In this document: piece after piece, positions 9,718 to 18,585 of the stretch
Layout of the letters: the number at the start of each line of letters is the position of its first letter
Numbering within the stretch: the stretch's first letter is position 1
NCBI RefSeq assembly: GCF_048537545.1
Contig: NZ_CP183218.1
DNA length: 64,000 nt
DNA from: Chania fonticola_B
GTDB taxonomy: Bacteria; Pseudomonadota; Gammaproteobacteria; Enterobacterales; Enterobacteriaceae
Strand: one strand, 5' to 3'
Program-made: the position numbers and the translations under genes
The notes under the pieces: generated by a model
Told to the model about the DNA's origin: nothing
The model's database searches: none
What the model saw: only the letters and a program-made list of their open reading frames with translations

Positions 9718-9800
9718 AGCTAGTTCCTCAAACAGTATCGGTACAAATCTCATCTTATGACAGCAACTCACAGGCCATAACAATGAGCGGGGTTTATTAA

Positions 9801-9829
9801 CATATACTTGTATGTACAAGCATATGCAA
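9801..9829 (-). promoter_or_regulatory. sigma-70 promoter of the hut operon
   Basis: On the minus strand TTGCAT (9829-9824) and TATATG (9806-9801) are separated by exactly 17 bases, about 84 bases upstream of the hutU GTG. The spacer is filled by the HutC-type palindrome, so repressor binding would block RNA polymerase. Position and spacing are read directly; activity is inferred. Confidence 0.6.
9807..9820. promoter_or_regulatory. HutC-type operator
   Basis: CTTGTATGTACAAG contains TGTA-N2-TACA, the core recognised by the urocanate-responsive GntR repressor HutC. It lies between the -35 and -10 elements of the inferred hut promoter. No hutC gene is in this window, so the regulator must be encoded elsewhere. 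Confidence 0.6.
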
Positions 9830-10077
9830 CAGCGGCGACAATTTGCGAAAAATGGCATAAGAAAATGTTATTTGTGTTTTAAATCATGTTGTTATGTTTT
9901 ATTTTCGGATTAAGACCATTAGCCGGACGTGGCAAAACAGTGAGCTGCTCTACAAAAATGAATTAAAATAGTGTCATTTTTGAGCGACAAATCACAATAA
10001 TTTTACATCTGGATTACAACTAAGCGGGAGAGATAAAAAAAACGTATTACCGGAGGATTAGGAGACAACGATTTGTA

Positions 10078-10097
10078 GGGCGCTGCATACAGCGCCC
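10078..10097. terminator. hairpin downstream of the MFS transporter gene
   Basis: GGGCGCTG and CAGCGCCC form a perfect 8-bp stem with a 4-base loop, 18 bases beyond the stop of the leftward MFS gene. There is no clear T-run, so it could be a weak terminator or an RNA 3'-end stabiliser. Confidence 0.45.
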
Positions 10098-10115
10098 ATT
10101 AATATAATCAATAGG

Positions 10116-11453
10116 TTAGATAGCCGGTTGCAATGCGCTTGAACGCGTCATTTTAAATACCGTGGCCAGGCTGGCTAGCAGCGCCGGGATCGCCAGGAAC
10201 AGCAAAATACTCTGCACCTGCCACTCCATCGCCAGTAGCTGAGCCGCCATCATGGTGCCAGCCACGCCGCCAAAGCGGCCAATCCCCTGCATCCAGGCAA
10301 TACCGGTAGCGCGGCTGTGCGTTGGGTAGTAGGTGGCAGCCAGGGTTTGCAGGCCGGATTGCGCGCCGTTCATGGTAATGCCCATCAGGAAGATAAAGGC
10401 GCCGAGCAGCACGATCTGGCTATCCTCGGTGGCCATCGCCACAATCAGCAGGGCGCTGATGGCAAAGCCGGTGGAAACCACCTTGTGGGCATTCCAACGG
10501 TCCATCAACCAGCCAGCCATCAGGATCCCCAGTGTACCGCCGAAGGTGAACAGCGACGTCAGGATCGCCGATTGCTCAAGCTGATACCCCAACCCTTGCA
10601 TCAACAGCGGCATCCAGCTCAGTAATACGTAGTAGATCACCAATCCCATAAAGTAGGTGAGCCACAGCATCAGTGTCCCCACCAGGTAGGGGCGGCTGAA
10701 CAGCAGGCCGACGCTGGTCTTCGACAGGGCCAGCTTGTCTTCATACAGGTAGAAACGGGTGATGTGGCTGATGTTATAGCTGATAAAACGTTGGGCAATC
10801 TGTTTGATTTTAGCGGCATCTTGCCCACGGTTAACCATGTATTTCACCGATTCCGGCAGCAGCAGGATCAACAGCACGGTGAGCAATAGCGGGGCAATGG
10901 CCCCCAGCAGCAACACGCTGTGCCAGCCGTAAGCGGGGATCAGCCAGGAAGAGATGGCGCCACCGCCTGCCGCTCCCAGCGGAAAGCCGCAGTACATGGT
11001 GTTAATGGCCAGCGATCGGCAGCGCTGCGGAGCATATTCGGAGATCAGCGTGATGGCGTTTGGCATGGCGGCACCCAGCCCAAGCCCGGTGAGGAAGCGC
11101 CACAGCATCAGGCTATTGAGTGAACCTGCGTAGGCGGTAGCCAGGCTGGAAAGGCCAAAGAACATGCAGGAGAACACCAGCACCCGTTTGCGGCCAACGC
11201 GGTCAGAAATCGGCCCGGCAACCAGGGCTCCTAACGAAAGGCCAAGCAGCGCCGCGCTTAATACCGGCCCCAAATCCTGTTTCACGATCCCCCAGTCTTT
11301 GGCCACCGAAGGGGCGATATAGCCCATCGCCGCGGTATCGTAACCGTCAATTGCCAGGATCAGAAAACCCAGGATGATCAGGGTCCAGTGAAACAGCGAA
11401 AATTTGCTGTCGTCGATAGCCTGCTGAATATTCAACTCGGTGGAATGGGCCAT
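10116..11453 (-). CDS. MFS transporter, aromatic acid:H+ symporter (AAHS)-like
   Basis: The protein is 445 aa with 12 predicted membrane segments. The N-terminal block has the AAHS-type LAIDGYDTAAMGYIAPSVAK with the charged DGYD motif in helix 1, and the loop 2-3 signature GPISDRVGRKRVLVFS. These suggest import of an aromatic or other organic acid, such as a benzoate derivative. I start at ATG 11453, preceded by AAGGAAAC; the longer frame adds 28 polar residues with no ribosome-binding site. No aromatic catabolic genes are nearby, so the substrate is unknown. Confidence 0.8.
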   Translation of the reverse strand: MAHSTELNIQQAIDDSKFSLFHWTLIILGFLILAIDGYDTAAMGYIAPSVAKDWGIVKQDLGPVLSAALLGLSLGALVAGPISDRVGRKRVLVFSCMFFGLSSLATAYAGSLNSLMLWRFLTGLGLGAAMPNAITLISEYAPQRCRSLAINTMYCGFPLGAAGGGAISSWLIPAYGWHSVLLLGAIAPLLLTVLLILLLPESVKYMVNRGQDAAKIKQIAQRFISYNISHITRFYLYEDKLALSKTSVGLLFSRPYLVGTLMLWLTYFMGLVIYYVLLSWMPLLMQGLGYQLEQSAILTSLFTFGGTLGILMAGWLMDRWNAHKVVSTGFAISALLIVAMATEDSQIVLLGAFIFLMGITMNGAQSGLQTLAATYYPTHSRATGIAWMQGIGRFGGVAGTMMAAQLLAMEWQVQSILLFLAIPALLASLATVFKMTRSSALQPAI

Positions 11454-11772
11454 AGTTTCCTTAAACGCAGATAGGATGTTGATGGGTTGTCGGAACTGCG
11501 CCCGACTTGTGCCTGCCTGTCTATACATCTGCGTCACAGGCGCTTTTATGTCAAATATTTTCGTTTTAAATGTTAATTTTATGTTTGTTTTGGGCGGTGG
11601 ATAACATGGGGGGTTGGTGTTAAATCTGCAATAAACGTCACCTATTAGCAGGTTAACCGGAGAAAGCTGCTGGTCATCGCCGAACGGACAAAATTTAATA
11701 CACTTTTCCAGGTTTGGTCGCCCGGTCGGGATCTGCGATAATGCGTCTTTACCTAGACAGATTGAGAAAGCG
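11454..11772. promoter_or_regulatory. divergent control region between the MFS gene and queE
   Basis: This 319-base region lies between divergently transcribed genes. On the plus strand TGCGATAAT (-10 at 11737-11742, with an extended TG) is a reasonable queE promoter about 30 bases before the ATG. No other gene was seen. Confidence 0.4.
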
Positions 11773-12444
11773 ATGCAGTACCCGATTAATGAGATGTTCC
11801 AGACTTTGCAGGGCGAAGGCTATTTCACCGGCGTTCCGGCCATTTTTATTCGCCTACAGGGTTGCCCGGTGGGATGCAGCTGGTGCGATACCAAACACAC
11901 CTGGGAAAAGGACGCCGATCGGGAAGTGGATATGCAACGCATCCTGGTGAAAACTGCCGAGAGTGATGCCTGGGGAAGCGCCAGTGCGGAACAATTGCTG
12001 GAGGTGGTCGAACAGCAGGGCTATACCGCGCGCCATATCGTGATCACCGGCGGTGAGCCGTGCATCTATGATCTGATCCCGTTGACCAAACTGTTTGAGA
12101 ATGCGGGCTACGGCTGCCAAATTGAAACCAGTGGCACCCATGAAGTCCTCTGTTCCCCCAATACCTGGGTCACCGTTTCACCCAAAGTGAATATGCGCGG
12201 TGGTTTGAAGGTAGTAGAGCAGGCGCTGATGCGGGCCGATGAGATCAAGCATCCGGTGGGGCGTGAACGTGATATTGAGGCGTTGGATGAGCTGCTGGCA
12301 ACGTTGCACGACGAAAAACACCGTATTATCGCTTTGCAGCCGATCAGCCAGAAAGAAGAGGCGACGCGGTTGTGTATTGAGACCTGCATTGCCCGCAACT
12401 GGCGGCTTTCGATGCAGACGCATAAGTATTTGAATATTGCTTAA
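11773..12444 (+). CDS. queE: 7-carboxy-7-deazaguanine synthase (radical SAM)
   Basis: The 223-aa protein contains the radical-SAM cysteines in LQGCPVGCSWCDTKHTW, in the enterobacterial QueE spacing, and a GGEPCIYDL block that contacts S-adenosylmethionine. It converts 6-carboxy-tetrahydropterin, the QueD product, to 7-carboxy-7-deazaguanine on the way to queuosine. queD lies 210 bases downstream on the opposite strand. Length matches the E. coli protein. Confidence 0.94.
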   Translation: MQYPINEMFQTLQGEGYFTGVPAIFIRLQGCPVGCSWCDTKHTWEKDADREVDMQRILVKTAESDAWGSASAEQLLEVVEQQGYTARHIVITGGEPCIYDLIPLTKLFENAGYGCQIETSGTHEVLCSPNTWVTVSPKVNMRGGLKVVEQALMRADEIKHPVGRERDIEALDELLATLHDEKHRIIALQPISQKEEATRLCIETCIARNWRLSMQTHKYLNIA

Positions 12445-12450
12445 GACCTA

Positions 12451-12612
12451 CCCCTCACCCCAACCCTCTCCCACAGGGAGAGGGAGCTGCCCGGAGCCTT
12501 TGGTGGGATCGTGCTGCTTCGGAAAAGGGGAGTAAGAACAAGAAAGGAAAGTAAAACGCTGAGCAATCAACGAACTCGATCGGTTCCCTCTCCTTGGGGT
12601 TAGGGTGAGGGA
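12451..12612. repeat. pair of inverted REP-like repeats
   Basis: Two GC-rich palindromic units, at 12451-12485 and 12584-12612, lie in opposite orientation between the convergent queE and queD. Both contain the CCCTCACCCYAACCC-type core or its complement. A third close copy is at 17050-17084. They look like REP/BIME elements and may act as 3' ends for the convergent transcripts. Confidence 0.7.
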
Positions 12613-12654
12613 GATTGCACCGGAGCCAATCGCCTCACCCTGAGCCTTGCCCTG

Positions 12655-13014
12655 TTAACCTTTATATACGCAGCCTGCGGTACAGGTCTCTTTGACCATC
12701 ACTGCCGACAATTCAGGCAGCTGCGGTTTCAACTGCTGCCAGATCCAGGCGGCGAGCACTTCGCTGGTCGGGTTCTCCAAGCCAGGAATATCGTTCAGAT
12801 TATAATGATCCAGGCGCTGCCAAATCGGCTTGAAAGCGGCCTTCAGCTCGGCAAAATCCATCACCCAACCGGTATGGGCGTCTACTTCCCCGGTCACTTC
12901 AATACGCACCATAAACGAATGCCCGTGCAGGCGGCCACATTTATGGCCCTCCGGCACGTTTGGCAGATGGTGTGCGGCTTCAAACTGAAAATCTTTAAAT
13001 AGCGTGGTTGCCAT
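12655..13014 (-). CDS. queD: 6-carboxy-5,6,7,8-tetrahydropterin synthase
   Basis: The 119-aa protein is a QueD/PTPS-I enzyme: the zinc histidines are visible in FEAAHHLP and in HGHSF, and the catalytic Cys in HKCGRLHGHSF. It converts dihydroneopterin triphosphate to 6-carboxytetrahydropterin, the substrate of QueE. Length is normal. It is convergent with queE and divergent from cysJ. Confidence 0.94.
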   Translation of the reverse strand: MATTLFKDFQFEAAHHLPNVPEGHKCGRLHGHSFMVRIEVTGEVDAHTGWVMDFAELKAAFKPIWQRLDHYNLNDIPGLENPTSEVLAAWIWQQLKPQLPELSAVMVKETCTAGCVYKG

Positions 13015-13433
13015 TATTACGGCCTCATTGACTCAAAAACCGCCGAATACTAACGGAAAGCGGCCCTGGTTACTATCTTTTGGGCTGCTTCAGGGGAGAT
13101 CCAGGGGCGCAGCATGTAGCGCTGCTGGCATTTTTTATTTGGGCGGGATTGAGCCGATAGGGGGACGTTATCCACCTCAAATGCGAGTCATTCAAACTTT
13201 GAGAAATTAACTCATTAAATAACAATGAATTAAAAATAAACATCTAACGATTTAGCCACTATCCCTTACCAGGAAAACTGCTTAGTCGTTTTGGTTATTA
13301 ATTATTGCTATCCCTTATTTAATCGTTGCAATGACGCTCGGTAACCTTACAAACTCTCCTGGTCTTTTCAGGACATTACACAACAACAATTACAGCGACT
13401 GACACTGGCTAAGCATAGGATATCCGTACCGCG
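13015..13433. promoter_or_regulatory. queD/cysJ divergent control region
   Basis: A 419-base region lies between divergently transcribed queD and cysJ. The cysJ-proximal half (about 13200-13400) is AT-rich and should contain CysB activator sites, as known for cysJIH in enterics; I cannot mark them with confidence because CysB sites are degenerate. A small hairpin (GCAGC/GCTGC near 13110-13126) followed by a T-rich run is present. I found no preQ1 riboswitch and no gene. Confidence 0.45.
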
Positions 13434-15236
13434 ATGACGACTCAGGTTCCTCCAACATCTTTGCTCCCGCTGACCCCCGAACAGCTTTCGAGTTTGCAGG
13501 CCGTCATTGGCGGGTACTCCCCAACGCAGCTGGCGTGGCTCTCTGGTTATTTCTGGGGCAGGGTTAATCAGCAGCCGGGAAGCGTGGCTTCAGCACCGGT
13601 TGCTGCGGCCCCTGCGGCCAGCATCACCCTGATTTCTGCTTCCCAGACCGGTAACGCACGCCGTCTGGCCGAACAGCTACGCGACGATCTGCTGGCGGCG
13701 AAGCTGAGCGTCACCCTGGTGAATGCCGGTGACTACAAGTTCAAGCAAATCGCCCAGGAGCGTCTGCTGGTGGTGGTCGCCTCCACTCAAGGGGAAGGGG
13801 AGCCAGCGGAAGAAGCGGTGGCGCTGCACAAATTCCTGCATTCGAAAAAAGCCCCCAAACTCAATGAAACCGCCTTTGCGGTGTTTGGCCTGGGGGATAG
13901 CTCTTATGAGAATTTCTGCCAGTCCGGCAAAGACTTTGATAGCAAGCTGGCCGAGCTGGGGGCCGAGCGCCTGGTGGAGCGCATCGATGCGGATGTGGAT
14001 TATCAGGAACTGGCTATCGCCTGGCGCAAGCAGGTGGTGGAAGTCCTGAAGGCTCGAGCACCAGCGGAAAACAGTGCTCCGGCAGCATTGGCCAGCGGTG
14101 CGGTCGATCAGTTGGACAGCAGCCCCTACAGCAAAGAACAACCACTGACCGCGCAACTGGCGGCCAAGCAAAAGATCACTGGCCGCGCTTCCGATAAAGA
14201 TGTGCGCCATATAGAGATCGATTTAGGCGATTCCGGCCTGCGCTATCAGCCGGGCGATGCCTTGGGCGTATGGTTTGACAACGATCCGGCGCTGGTGGAG
14301 GAGCTGGTTCAACTGCTGTGGCTGAAAGGCGACGAACCGGTCGAGGTTGAGGGGCAAACCCTGTCGCTGCGTGAAGCTTTGCGTAGCCACTTTGAACTGA
14401 CGCAGAACACTACGCCGATCGTGGAAAAATATGCCGGGCTGTCGCGAGACGAAAAGCTGATTGGCCTGCTGGCTGACAAGCCTAAACTGCAACACTACGC
14501 CCATAACACCCCGATTGTGGACATGGTACGCCAGGCTCCGGCCGACCTGAACGCAGAGCAGTTACTCAGCCTGCTGCGCCCGCTGACGCCGCGCCTGTAC
14601 TCCATCGCCTCCTCTCAGGCAGAGAATGAAAACGAAGTGCACATCACCGTTGGCGTGGTGCGCTACGACATTGATGGCCGCAGCCGTGCCGGTGGGGCTT
14701 CCAGCTTCTTGGCCGATCGTCTGGAAGAGGAAGGCGAACTGCGGGTGTTTATCGAACATAACGACAACTTCCGTTTGCCCGCCAACCCGGAAACGCCGGT
14801 GATCATGATCGGTCCAGGTACCGGTATTGCCCCGTTCCGCGCCTTTATGCAGCAACGTGAAGCGGAAGGTGCCGGGGGTAAGAACTGGCTGTTCTTCGGC
14901 AATCCGCACTTTACCGAAGACTTCCTGTACCAGGTTGAATGGCAGCGCTATGTAAAAGAGGGTCTGCTAACCCGCATCGATCTGGCCTGGTCACGGGATC
15001 AACAGCATAAGGTTTACGTGCAGGACAAGCTGCGTGAGCAGGGCGCGGAAATCTGGAACTGGATCCAGCAGGGCGCGCACATCTATGTCTGTGGCGATGC
15101 CAACCGCATGGCGAAAGACGTTGAAAACACATTGTTAGCACTGGTGGCCGAGCACGGTGGTATGGATACCGAGCTGGCAGACGAATTCTTAAGCGAGCTG
15201 CGCCTTGAGCGCCGTTATCAGCGAGACGTTTACTAA
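13434..15236 (+). CDS. cysJ: sulfite reductase (NADPH) flavoprotein alpha subunit
   Basis: The 600-aa protein has an N-terminal flavodoxin-like FMN domain (ISASQTGNARRLAEQL, residues about 65-200), then an FAD-binding FNR-type domain (PRLYSIASS) and a C-terminal NADPH domain (MIGPGTGIAPFRAFMQ, ending in RYQRDVY). It passes electrons from NADPH to CysI for the six-electron reduction of sulfite to sulfide. Its stop codon overlaps the cysI start (TAATG). Transcription is expected to depend on CysB and O-acetyl/N-acetylserine. Confidence 0.97.
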   Translation: MTTQVPPTSLLPLTPEQLSSLQAVIGGYSPTQLAWLSGYFWGRVNQQPGSVASAPVAAAPAASITLISASQTGNARRLAEQLRDDLLAAKLSVTLVNAGDYKFKQIAQERLLVVVASTQGEGEPAEEAVALHKFLHSKKAPKLNETAFAVFGLGDSSYENFCQSGKDFDSKLAELGAERLVERIDADVDYQELAIAWRKQVVEVLKARAPAENSAPAALASGAVDQLDSSPYSKEQPLTAQLAAKQKITGRASDKDVRHIEIDLGDSGLRYQPGDALGVWFDNDPALVEELVQLLWLKGDEPVEVEGQTLSLREALRSHFELTQNTTPIVEKYAGLSRDEKLIGLLADKPKLQHYAHNTPIVDMVRQAPADLNAEQLLSLLRPLTPRLYSIASSQAENENEVHITVGVVRYDIDGRSRAGGASSFLADRLEEEGELRVFIEHNDNFRLPANPETPVIMIGPGTGIAPFRAFMQQREAEGAGGKNWLFFGNPHFTEDFLYQVEWQRYVKEGLLTRIDLAWSRDQQHKVYVQDKLREQGAEIWNWIQQGAHIYVCGDANRMAKDVENTLLALVAEHGGMDTELADEFLSELRLERRYQRDVY

Positions 15237-16951
15237 TGAGTGATAAACACCCTGGACCTCTGGTGGTTGAAGGCAAACTGACCGATGCTGAGCGTCTGAA
15301 GAAAGAGAGTAACTTCCTGCGCGGAACCATTGCCGAAGATTTACAAGACGGTCTGACCGGCGGCTTTACCGGCGATAACTTCTTGCTGATCCGTTTCCAC
15401 GGCATGTACCAACAGGACGATCGCGATATTCGCGCCGAACGTGCCGAACAAAAACTCGAGCCGCGCCACGCCATGATGCTGCGCTGCCGCTTGCCAGGCG
15501 GGATTATTTCCCCGCAACAGTGGCTGGGGATCGACAAATTTGCCGCGGAAAGCACGCTGTACGGCAGCATCCGTATCACCAACCGGCAGACGTTCCAGTT
15601 CCATGGCATCGTCAAAGGTAACGTGAAACCGGTGCACCAGTTGCTGAACCGCCTGGGGCTGGATGCGCTGGCGACGGCTAACGACGTGAACCGTAACGTA
15701 CTCTGCACCTCGAATCCGGTGGAGTCGGAACTGCATCAGGAAGCGTACGAATGGGCGAAGAAAATCTCCGAGCACCTGCTGCCGCGTACCCGTGCCTATG
15801 CCGAAGTGTGGCTGGATAAAGAAAAAGTCGCGACCACGGACGAAGAGCCGATCCTGGGGGCCACTTACCTGCCGCGCAAGTTTAAAACCACGGTGGTGAT
15901 CCCGCCGCAGAACGATGTGGATCTGCACGCCAACGACATGAACTTTGTGGCGATTGCCGAACACGGCAAGCTGGTGGGCTTTAACTTGCTGGTGGGCGGC
16001 GGCCTGTCTATCGAGCATGGCAACAAGAAAACCTATGCGCGTACGGCGAGTGAGTTTGGCTATATTCCGCTGGAACACACGCTGGCCGTTGCTGAAGCGG
16101 TAGTGACCACCCAGCGTGACTGGGGCAACCGCACCGATCGTAAGAACGCCAAAACCAAATATACGCTGGAGCGGGTGGGGGTTGATACCTTCCGCGCCGA
16201 GGTAGAAAAGCGGGCTGGCATCACCTTTGCGCCGGTGCGTCCGTACGAATTTACCGGCCGTGGCGATCGCATCGGCTGGGTCAAAGGGGTTGATAATCAC
16301 TGGCACCTGACGCTGTTTATTGAAAACGGTCGCCTGCTGGATTATCCAGGCCGTCCGTTGAAAACCGGCGTGGCCGAGATCGCCAAGATCCATCAGGGTG
16401 ATTTCCGTCTGACAGCCAACCAAAACCTGATCGTGGCTGGCGTACCGGAAAGCGAAAAAGCGAAGATCGAAGCCCTGGCACGCGAGCATGGCCTGATCGA
16501 CGATGGCATCAGCGAGCAGCGCAAGAATTCGATGGCCTGCGTGTCCTACCCAACCTGCCCACTGGCGATGGCAGAGGCCGAGCGCTTCTTACCGGAGTTT
16601 GTGACCAAGGTGGAAGGCATCATGCATCGGCATGGCGTGGGGGATGAGCACGTAGTGCTGCGTATCACCGGCTGCCCGAACGGCTGTGGCCGAGCGCTGC
16701 TGGCGGAGATTGGCCTGGTGGGTAAAGCGATTGGCCGTTACAACCTGCATTTGGGCGGTAACCGTGAAGGGACGCGTATTCCGCGCATGTATCGGGAAAA
16801 TATTAACGAAGACGAAATCCTGCAAACCATCGACCAACTGGTAGGGCGTTGGGCAACAGAGCGCACCGCTGGCGAAGGTTTTGGCGATTTCACCGTGCGT
16901 ACCGGGATTATCCGGCCGGTGGTGGATCCCGCGCAGGATTTCTGGGAATAA
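15236..16951 (+). CDS. cysI: sulfite reductase (NADPH) hemoprotein beta subunit
   Basis: The 571-aa protein carries the siroheme/4Fe-4S cysteines in ACVSYPTCPLAMAEAER and in ITGCPNGCGRALLAEIG, near residues 435-485, as in all assimilatory sulfite reductases. It reduces sulfite to sulfide with electrons from CysJ. Siroheme is made by CysG, encoded about 3 kb downstream. One-base overlap with cysJ indicates translational coupling. Confidence 0.97.
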   Translation: MSDKHPGPLVVEGKLTDAERLKKESNFLRGTIAEDLQDGLTGGFTGDNFLLIRFHGMYQQDDRDIRAERAEQKLEPRHAMMLRCRLPGGIISPQQWLGIDKFAAESTLYGSIRITNRQTFQFHGIVKGNVKPVHQLLNRLGLDALATANDVNRNVLCTSNPVESELHQEAYEWAKKISEHLLPRTRAYAEVWLDKEKVATTDEEPILGATYLPRKFKTTVVIPPQNDVDLHANDMNFVAIAEHGKLVGFNLLVGGGLSIEHGNKKTYARTASEFGYIPLEHTLAVAEAVVTTQRDWGNRTDRKNAKTKYTLERVGVDTFRAEVEKRAGITFAPVRPYEFTGRGDRIGWVKGVDNHWHLTLFIENGRLLDYPGRPLKTGVAEIAKIHQGDFRLTANQNLIVAGVPESEKAKIEALAREHGLIDDGISEQRKNSMACVSYPTCPLAMAEAERFLPEFVTKVEGIMHRHGVGDEHVVLRITGCPNGCGRALLAEIGLVGKAIGRYNLHLGGNREGTRIPRMYRENINEDEILQTIDQLVGRWATERTAGEGFGDFTVRTGIIRPVVDPAQDFWE

Positions 16952-17049
16952 CTTGCACGGCTGCATTTATTACGCTGCAGCCAGTCTTCCTTACCCCGGT
17001 CCTTTTTGTCGCTGTATAGAGTGATATGCCGACGAGGGCACATTTCGGT

Positions 17050-17084
17050 CCCCTCTCCCTGTGGGAGAGGGTTAGGGTGAGGGG
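17050..17084. repeat. REP-like palindromic repeat
   Basis: A 35-base element between cysI and cysH contains a CCCTCTCCC/GGGAGAGGG stem followed by the GGGTTAGGGTGAGGGG tail. It is nearly identical to the reverse complement of the unit at 12451-12485. In an intercistronic position it may stabilise the cysJI message and lower cysH expression. Confidence 0.7.
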
Positions 17085-17113
17085 CCACATCAACACTTTC
17101 AGGAGATCGCATC

Positions 17114-17848
17114 ATGGCTGAATTGGATCTGGCGGCGCTGAACGCGTTACCGAAGTCCGGGCAGGCGCTGGCACTGGCGGTCGTCAACGGCCAGTTGGAA
17201 CAGCTTTCGGCACAGGAGAGGGTTGCCTGGGCGTTGGAACATCTGCCGGGGGAGTTTGTGCTTTCCTCCAGCTTTGGTATTCAGGCGGCGGTGTGTCTGC
17301 ATCTGGTCACGCGCATCAAGCCGGATATCCCGGTGATCCTGACTGATACCGGCTACCTGTTCCCAGAAACCTACCAGTTTATCGACCAACTGGCCGACCA
17401 ACTGAACCTGAACCTGCAGGTATTCCGCGCCAAGCATTCACCAGCCTGGCAAGAGGCGCGTTACGGCAAGCTGTGGGAGCAGGGCGTAGAGGGTATTGAG
17501 CAGTACAACCAAATCAATAAAGTTGAGCCGATGAACCGCGCGCTGGAAACGCTAGGTGCGCAAACCTGGTTTGCTGGTCTGCGCCGTGAGCAATCGGGCA
17601 GCCGTGCCAATCTGCCGGTGCTGGCGGTGCAGCGTGGGGTATTCAAGATCCTGCCGATCATCGACTGGGATAACCGCCAGATTTACCAATATCTCACCGA
17701 ACATGGGCTGAGCTACCACCCGCTGTGGGATCAGGGTTACCTGTCGGTGGGCGATACCCACACCACCCGTAAATGGGAGGAAGGCATGAGCGAGGAAGAA
17801 ACCCGCTTCTTCGGCCTGAAGCGCGAGTGTGGTCTGCACGAAGGTTGA
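17114..17848 (+). CDS. cysH: phosphoadenylyl-sulfate (PAPS) reductase
   Basis: The 244-aa protein has the PP-loop region (LSSSFGIQAAVCLHL), the WFAGLRREQSGSRA block and the C-terminal KRECGLHEG with the catalytic Cys. It reduces PAPS to sulfite with thioredoxin. Length equals that of the E. coli enzyme. AGGAG precedes the ATG. It completes the cysJIH operon. Confidence 0.96.
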   Translation: MAELDLAALNALPKSGQALALAVVNGQLEQLSAQERVAWALEHLPGEFVLSSSFGIQAAVCLHLVTRIKPDIPVILTDTGYLFPETYQFIDQLADQLNLNLQVFRAKHSPAWQEARYGKLWEQGVEGIEQYNQINKVEPMNRALETLGAQTWFAGLRREQSGSRANLPVLAVQRGVFKILPIIDWDNRQIYQYLTEHGLSYHPLWDQGYLSVGDTHTTRKWEEGMSEEETRFFGLKRECGLHEG

Positions 17849-17899
17849 TGAGCGCATAGTTAACGAACCGGGTTCTGCGAGGGCCCGACTAATTAAGTT

Positions 17900-18226
17900 C
17901 TAGCTCAATAACATGTGACGTCTGAGTGCGCGGGTCAAATCTTGGCGGGTATGCAAAAACAGCAAGATGTCGACGGTATGACCGGTGATTTCATACAGCG
18001 TCCGGTATTCGTGTTTATCCAGACGTTCTCGTAGTCCTAAGCCATAATCAGCCAAAGTGGCGTTAAAACGATAGCGCTTGGGATCTTCTCGCAACGTGGC
18101 AGTAGCTTCCAAGAGCAATTGGTCTACAAAGTGTCCTGCATCCACTGAACCAATAGTGGCTGTTTTGAACGACTCTATATCGGCAAGGCACTGAAATGCG
18201 GTTTCGGTCAGACGCACTTCATACAT
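17900..18226 (-). CDS. RelE/ParE-type toxin
   Basis: A 108-aa protein of the RelE/ParE fold: N-terminal strand-helix (YEVRLTETAFQCLADIE) and C-terminal strands with the typical YRTLYEITGHTVDILLFLHTRQD end. It follows a 91-aa antitoxin-like gene by 13 bases on the same strand. ParE members inhibit gyrase and RelE members cut mRNA; which applies here is not clear. The pair sits between cysH and iap. Confidence 0.75.
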   Translation of the reverse strand: MYEVRLTETAFQCLADIESFKTATIGSVDAGHFVDQLLLEATATLREDPKRYRFNATLADYGLGLRERLDKHEYRTLYEITGHTVDILLFLHTRQDLTRALRRHMLLS

Positions 18227-18239
18227 GGTTGGTTACTCC

Positions 18240-18515
18240 TTAACCTCTTGCAGCCCTTAGCCTTTTTAATGCTTCATCAGGAGTCAGGACTTTCCCTTCG
18301 GCGACTTCTTGCTTGGATTTCAGCACCAGTTTTAGCAGTGCATGGGTTTGCTGCTCCTGTTCCCAGGCAGCCAATTCCTCTTGTCGTTCCAAGGCCGTTT
18401 GGACGAATAATTCTGCGGTTCCATTTTTAGTCACCCAAACACCTCCTTTGAAACTATCAGGTGAACCGAGACTCTCTCGTGTCGCTTGTTGCGATAAGGT
18501 TTTGTGCGTACTCAT
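18240..18515 (-). CDS. antitoxin of the RelE/ParE-type pair
   Basis: A 91-aa polar protein, first gene of the pair, with a Ser/Thr-rich N-terminus and a helical, charged C-terminal half (QEELAAWEQEQQTHALLKL) suitable for wrapping the toxin. I do not recognise the DNA-binding family. Its promoter overlaps a perfect palindrome, which fits autorepression by the complex. Confidence 0.7.
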   Translation of the reverse strand: MSTHKTLSQQATRESLGSPDSFKGGVWVTKNGTAELFVQTALERQEELAAWEQEQQTHALLKLVLKSKQEVAEGKVLTPDEALKRLRAARG

Positions 18516-18544
18516 TAGTTTTTTCTCGAATACGGGTTTCTCTC

Positions 18545-18585
18545 AGTATACTTAACCGAGATGTCGAGTACAAAATTTGTACTCG
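18545..18585 (-). promoter_or_regulatory. toxin-antitoxin promoter with palindromic operator
   Basis: On the minus strand TTGTAC (18573-18568) and TATACT (18550-18545) are spaced by exactly 17 bases. The -35 lies inside a perfect inverted repeat at 18565-18585 with 10-base arms, CGAGTACAAA and TTTGTACTCG, around one central base. This is the usual arrangement of an autoregulated toxin-antitoxin operator. The antitoxin start is about 30 bases downstream. Confidence 0.75.

Larger units (their letters stand above)
9718..10115. other. intergenic region upstream of hutU
   Basis: About 400 bases hold the hut promoter and operator near the hutU side and a GC-rich hairpin near the MFS gene. The stretch between (about 9840-10070) is AT-rich and shows no gene. 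I looked for a CRP site and found only poor half matches. Confidence 0.5.

Noticed and set aside
9718..9858. N-terminal extension of hutU to 9858 (610 aa)
   Set aside because: The extension is Cys-rich and unlike the family, and would run through the promoter and operator; a GTG at 9717 with GAGGAA upstream gives the normal length.
9840..10070. CRP-binding site upstream of hutU
   Set aside because: Only half sites with wrong spacing were found.
13015..13433. preQ1 riboswitch near queD/queE
   Set aside because: No preQ1 aptamer pattern was found on either strand upstream of queD or queE.
15341..16489. 382-codon minus-strand frame opposite cysI
   Set aside because: It is a shadow of a high-GC gene; the protein has no domain character and cysI is certain.
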